Source of the DNA: Psychrobacter sp.
Lineage (GTDB): Bacteria; Pseudomonadota; Gammaproteobacteria; Pseudomonadales; Moraxellaceae
Reading direction: 5' to 3'
NCBI GenBank assembly: GCA_029264635.1
Contig: JARIAA010000244.1
Span: 1 to 7,104 of the forward strand
DNA length: 7,104 nucleotides
Position numbers and translations under genes: made by a program. The notes under the pieces were generated by a model, which made no database searches, was not told the origin of the DNA, and worked only from the letters and a program-made list of their open reading frames with translations. Below are positions 6,310 to 7,104 of the stretch, in pieces (the stretch's first letter is position 1; each line of letters begins with the position of its first letter).

Positions 6310-6831
6310 TCAAGCGCTAGGCACTGTACCACCGTGCGCGGTAATCCAGTTACGCATCTGCTCAATCTCAGCTTTTTGCGCATCGATAATCTCTTGCGCA
6401 AGCTGACGCATCTCTTCATTTTTACCATATTTAAGCTGCACCTCTGCCATGTCTACTGCGCCTACATGATGCGGGAGCATCCCACGAGCAAAGGCCATAT
6501 CAGGATCAGGATCTGCGATACCGAGCATCATCTCTCCATGCATGGCATCCATACCCTCAGCATAGGCTTGTTGCACCGCTTTGGTATCGGTAGTGGGTTC
6601 AGCGGCATCAGGATTATTGGCAAGCCACGTTTGCATCTGTTCAATCTCAGCTTTTTGCGCGTCGATAATCTCTTGCGCAAGCTTAAGCATCTCTTCATCT
6701 TTACCATACTTAAGCTGTATCTCTGCCATGTCAACAGCGCCAATATGATGACCCAACATTCCATGAGCAAACGCTGCATCAGGATCATTATAGTTCATGC
6801 CAACCATCATCTCCTCATGCATCTTATTCAT
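6310..6831 (-). CDS. DUF305 protein with two tandem repeats, 5' end missing (chimeric junction)
   Basis: This is the surviving bacterial part of a gene for a two-repeat DUF305 (PF03713) protein. Each repeat follows the pattern H-EMM-G, DPDxAFAxGML, HHxGAVDMAE, QLKYGK, EEM, LAQEIIDAQKAEIEQM, W. The two copies are offset by exactly 93 residues. Methionines and paired histidines are abundant. The family is a ferritin-like helical bundle, usually exported; cyanobacterial CopM, a member, binds copper in the periplasm. Metal binding here is inferred. A signal peptide would be expected, but the authentic N-terminus is gone: upstream of about 6831 the DNA is a mammalian-type repeat. The frame stays open to an ATG at 6897 and adds 22 residues (MDWAISLLLHL and onward) that mimic a signal peptide; I regard these as artefactual. 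The ATG at 6829-6831 is only the edge of the bacterial part, not a proven start. The gene converges on tal and shares its terminator. Confidence 0.8.
   Translation of the reverse strand: MNKMHEEMMVGMNYNDPDAAFAHGMLGHHIGAVDMAEIQLKYGKDEEMLKLAQEIIDAQKAEIEQMQTWLANNPDAAEPTTDTKAVQQAYAEGMDAMHGEMMLGIADPDPDMAFARGMLPHHVGAVDMAEVQLKYGKNEEMRQLAQEIIDAQKAEIEQMRNWITAHGGTVPSA
6359..6480 (-). repeat. Internal DNA repeat, copy encoding the second DUF305 unit
   Basis: This 122 bp segment aligns without gaps to 6638-6759. By eye I count about 17 differences, 8 of them in the first ~93 bases. It encodes the HH-to-EIEQM part of the C-terminal repeat. Confidence 0.85.
6638..6759 (-). repeat. Internal DNA repeat, copy encoding the first DUF305 unit
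   Basis: This is the partner of 6359-6480, displaced by 279 bp (93 codons). Nucleotide similarity is high in the LKYGK to IEQM part and drops in the linker and around the residues after HH. That pattern suggests duplication followed by partial homogenisation. Confidence 0.85.
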
Positions 6832-6842
6832 AGAACCTGGGG
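6824..6842. other. Chimeric breakpoint between bacterial and mammalian DNA
   Basis: DUF305-like coding (MNKMHEEMM) ends at about 6831. The sequence AGAACCTGGGGAGCTGATGG, which resembles the LTR segment GAACCAGGAGAGCCGATGG, starts at about 6832. The breakpoint is uncertain by several bases. The rest of the window to 7104 stays foreign, which places the junction near a contig end. Confidence 0.7.
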
Positions 6843-7104
6843 AGCTGATGGTGTAAATCCAGGCTAAGTGCAGGAGGAGACTAATGGCCCAGTCCAACAG
6901 TCAGGTAGAGTGGAACAAATTCTTCATTCCTCCTCTCTTTGTTCTCTTCAGGTCCTTAATGGGCCCTGAATGATGCCAACTCACATTGGGGAGGGCAGTC
7001 TGCTTTACTGAGTCCATGAGTCCATAGATTCAAATGCTAACTTCCTCTGGAAATACTCTCTCAGACAAACCTAGAAATAATGTTTAGCCCAATATCTGGG
7101 AACC
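6832..7104 (-). mobile_element. Mammalian interspersed repeat fragment (antisense ERVL/MLT2-like LTR), foreign to the bacterium
   Basis: The last ~273 bp contain no CpG dinucleotide, whereas the bacterial DNA beside them is rich in CpG. Stop codons break all frames apart from the accidental 22-codon extension. Phrases such as GAGCTGATGGTGTAAATCCA, CACATTGGGGAGGGCA, TCTGCTTTACTGAGTCC, GATTCAAATGCTAA and AATATCTGGGAACC match, in order, the reverse complement of a common mammalian repeat as I remember it. That repeat begins TGTGATGGTTAATTTTATG and ends CTGACTAATACA, an LTR-like structure assigned to ERVL/MLT2. The mammalian origin is well supported; the exact repeat family and host species are not. 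The copy is diverged from the remembered consensus. No bacterial feature is seen here. Confidence 0.8.

Noticed and set aside
6334..6867. A plus-strand open frame of 177 codons opposite the DUF305 gene
   Set aside because: It is antisense to clear DUF305 coding, mirrors its repeats, has no family resemblance and runs across the chimeric breakpoint.
6832..7104. Interpretation of the right end as a LINE-1 3' end, a bacterial insertion sequence or a phage fragment
   Set aside because: There are no transposase or phage coding frames. The remembered parent repeat begins TG and ends CA, and carries an AATAAA signal near its 3' end, which suits an LTR better than LINE-1. The family assignment stays provisional.

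Overview
The window looks like a gammaproteobacterial chromosome fragment from the Moraxellaceae, most likely Psychrobacter. This rests on moderate GC content, the gene order pheA - hisC - tyrA·aroA, the fused TyrA·AroA protein, and the style of the transaldolase and DUF305 proteins. I made this assignment from remembered family features, not from a search.

Positions 7-4892 hold three co-directional minus-strand genes. They are transcribed in the order pheA (chorismate mutase/prephenate dehydratase), hisC (histidinol-phosphate/aromatic aminotransferase) and tyrA·aroA (prephenate dehydrogenase fused to EPSP synthase). Gaps are about 100 bp, each gene has its own ribosome binding site, and I see no terminator between them. 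Together they make EPSP on the route to chorismate, convert chorismate to prephenate, and supply both branches to Phe and Tyr plus the transamination step. This is the core of the known aromatic 'supraoperon' (serC-pheA-hisC-tyrA·aroA-cmk-rpsA). The next gene, expected to be cmk, would start right at the left edge.

Positions 4893-5299 are a 407 bp divergent intergenic region between pheA and the plus-strand transaldolase gene tal. It carries several short inverted and direct repeats, including an operator-like palindrome close to pheA and a 9 bp direct repeat upstream of tal. Tal ends in a bidirectional hairpin terminator shared with a convergent minus-strand gene for a two-repeat DUF305 protein.

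The right-hand ~270 bp (about 6832-7104) are not bacterial. They contain no CpG dinucleotide at all, have no bacterial coding potential, and closely resemble a mammalian interspersed repeat (an antisense ERVL/MLT2-like LTR). This piece is fused to the interior of the DUF305 gene. It replaces the true 5' end and creates a false hydrophobic N-terminus in the open frame. The simplest reading is a chimeric contig end from a host-associated sample. Real host-to-bacterium transfer is possible but less likely.

I found no new defence, mobile or secretion system. The points that most deserve a second look are the chimeric end, the class II motif pattern of the EPSP synthase, the internal duplication in the DUF305 gene, and the uncharacterised repeats in the pheA/tal intergenic region.
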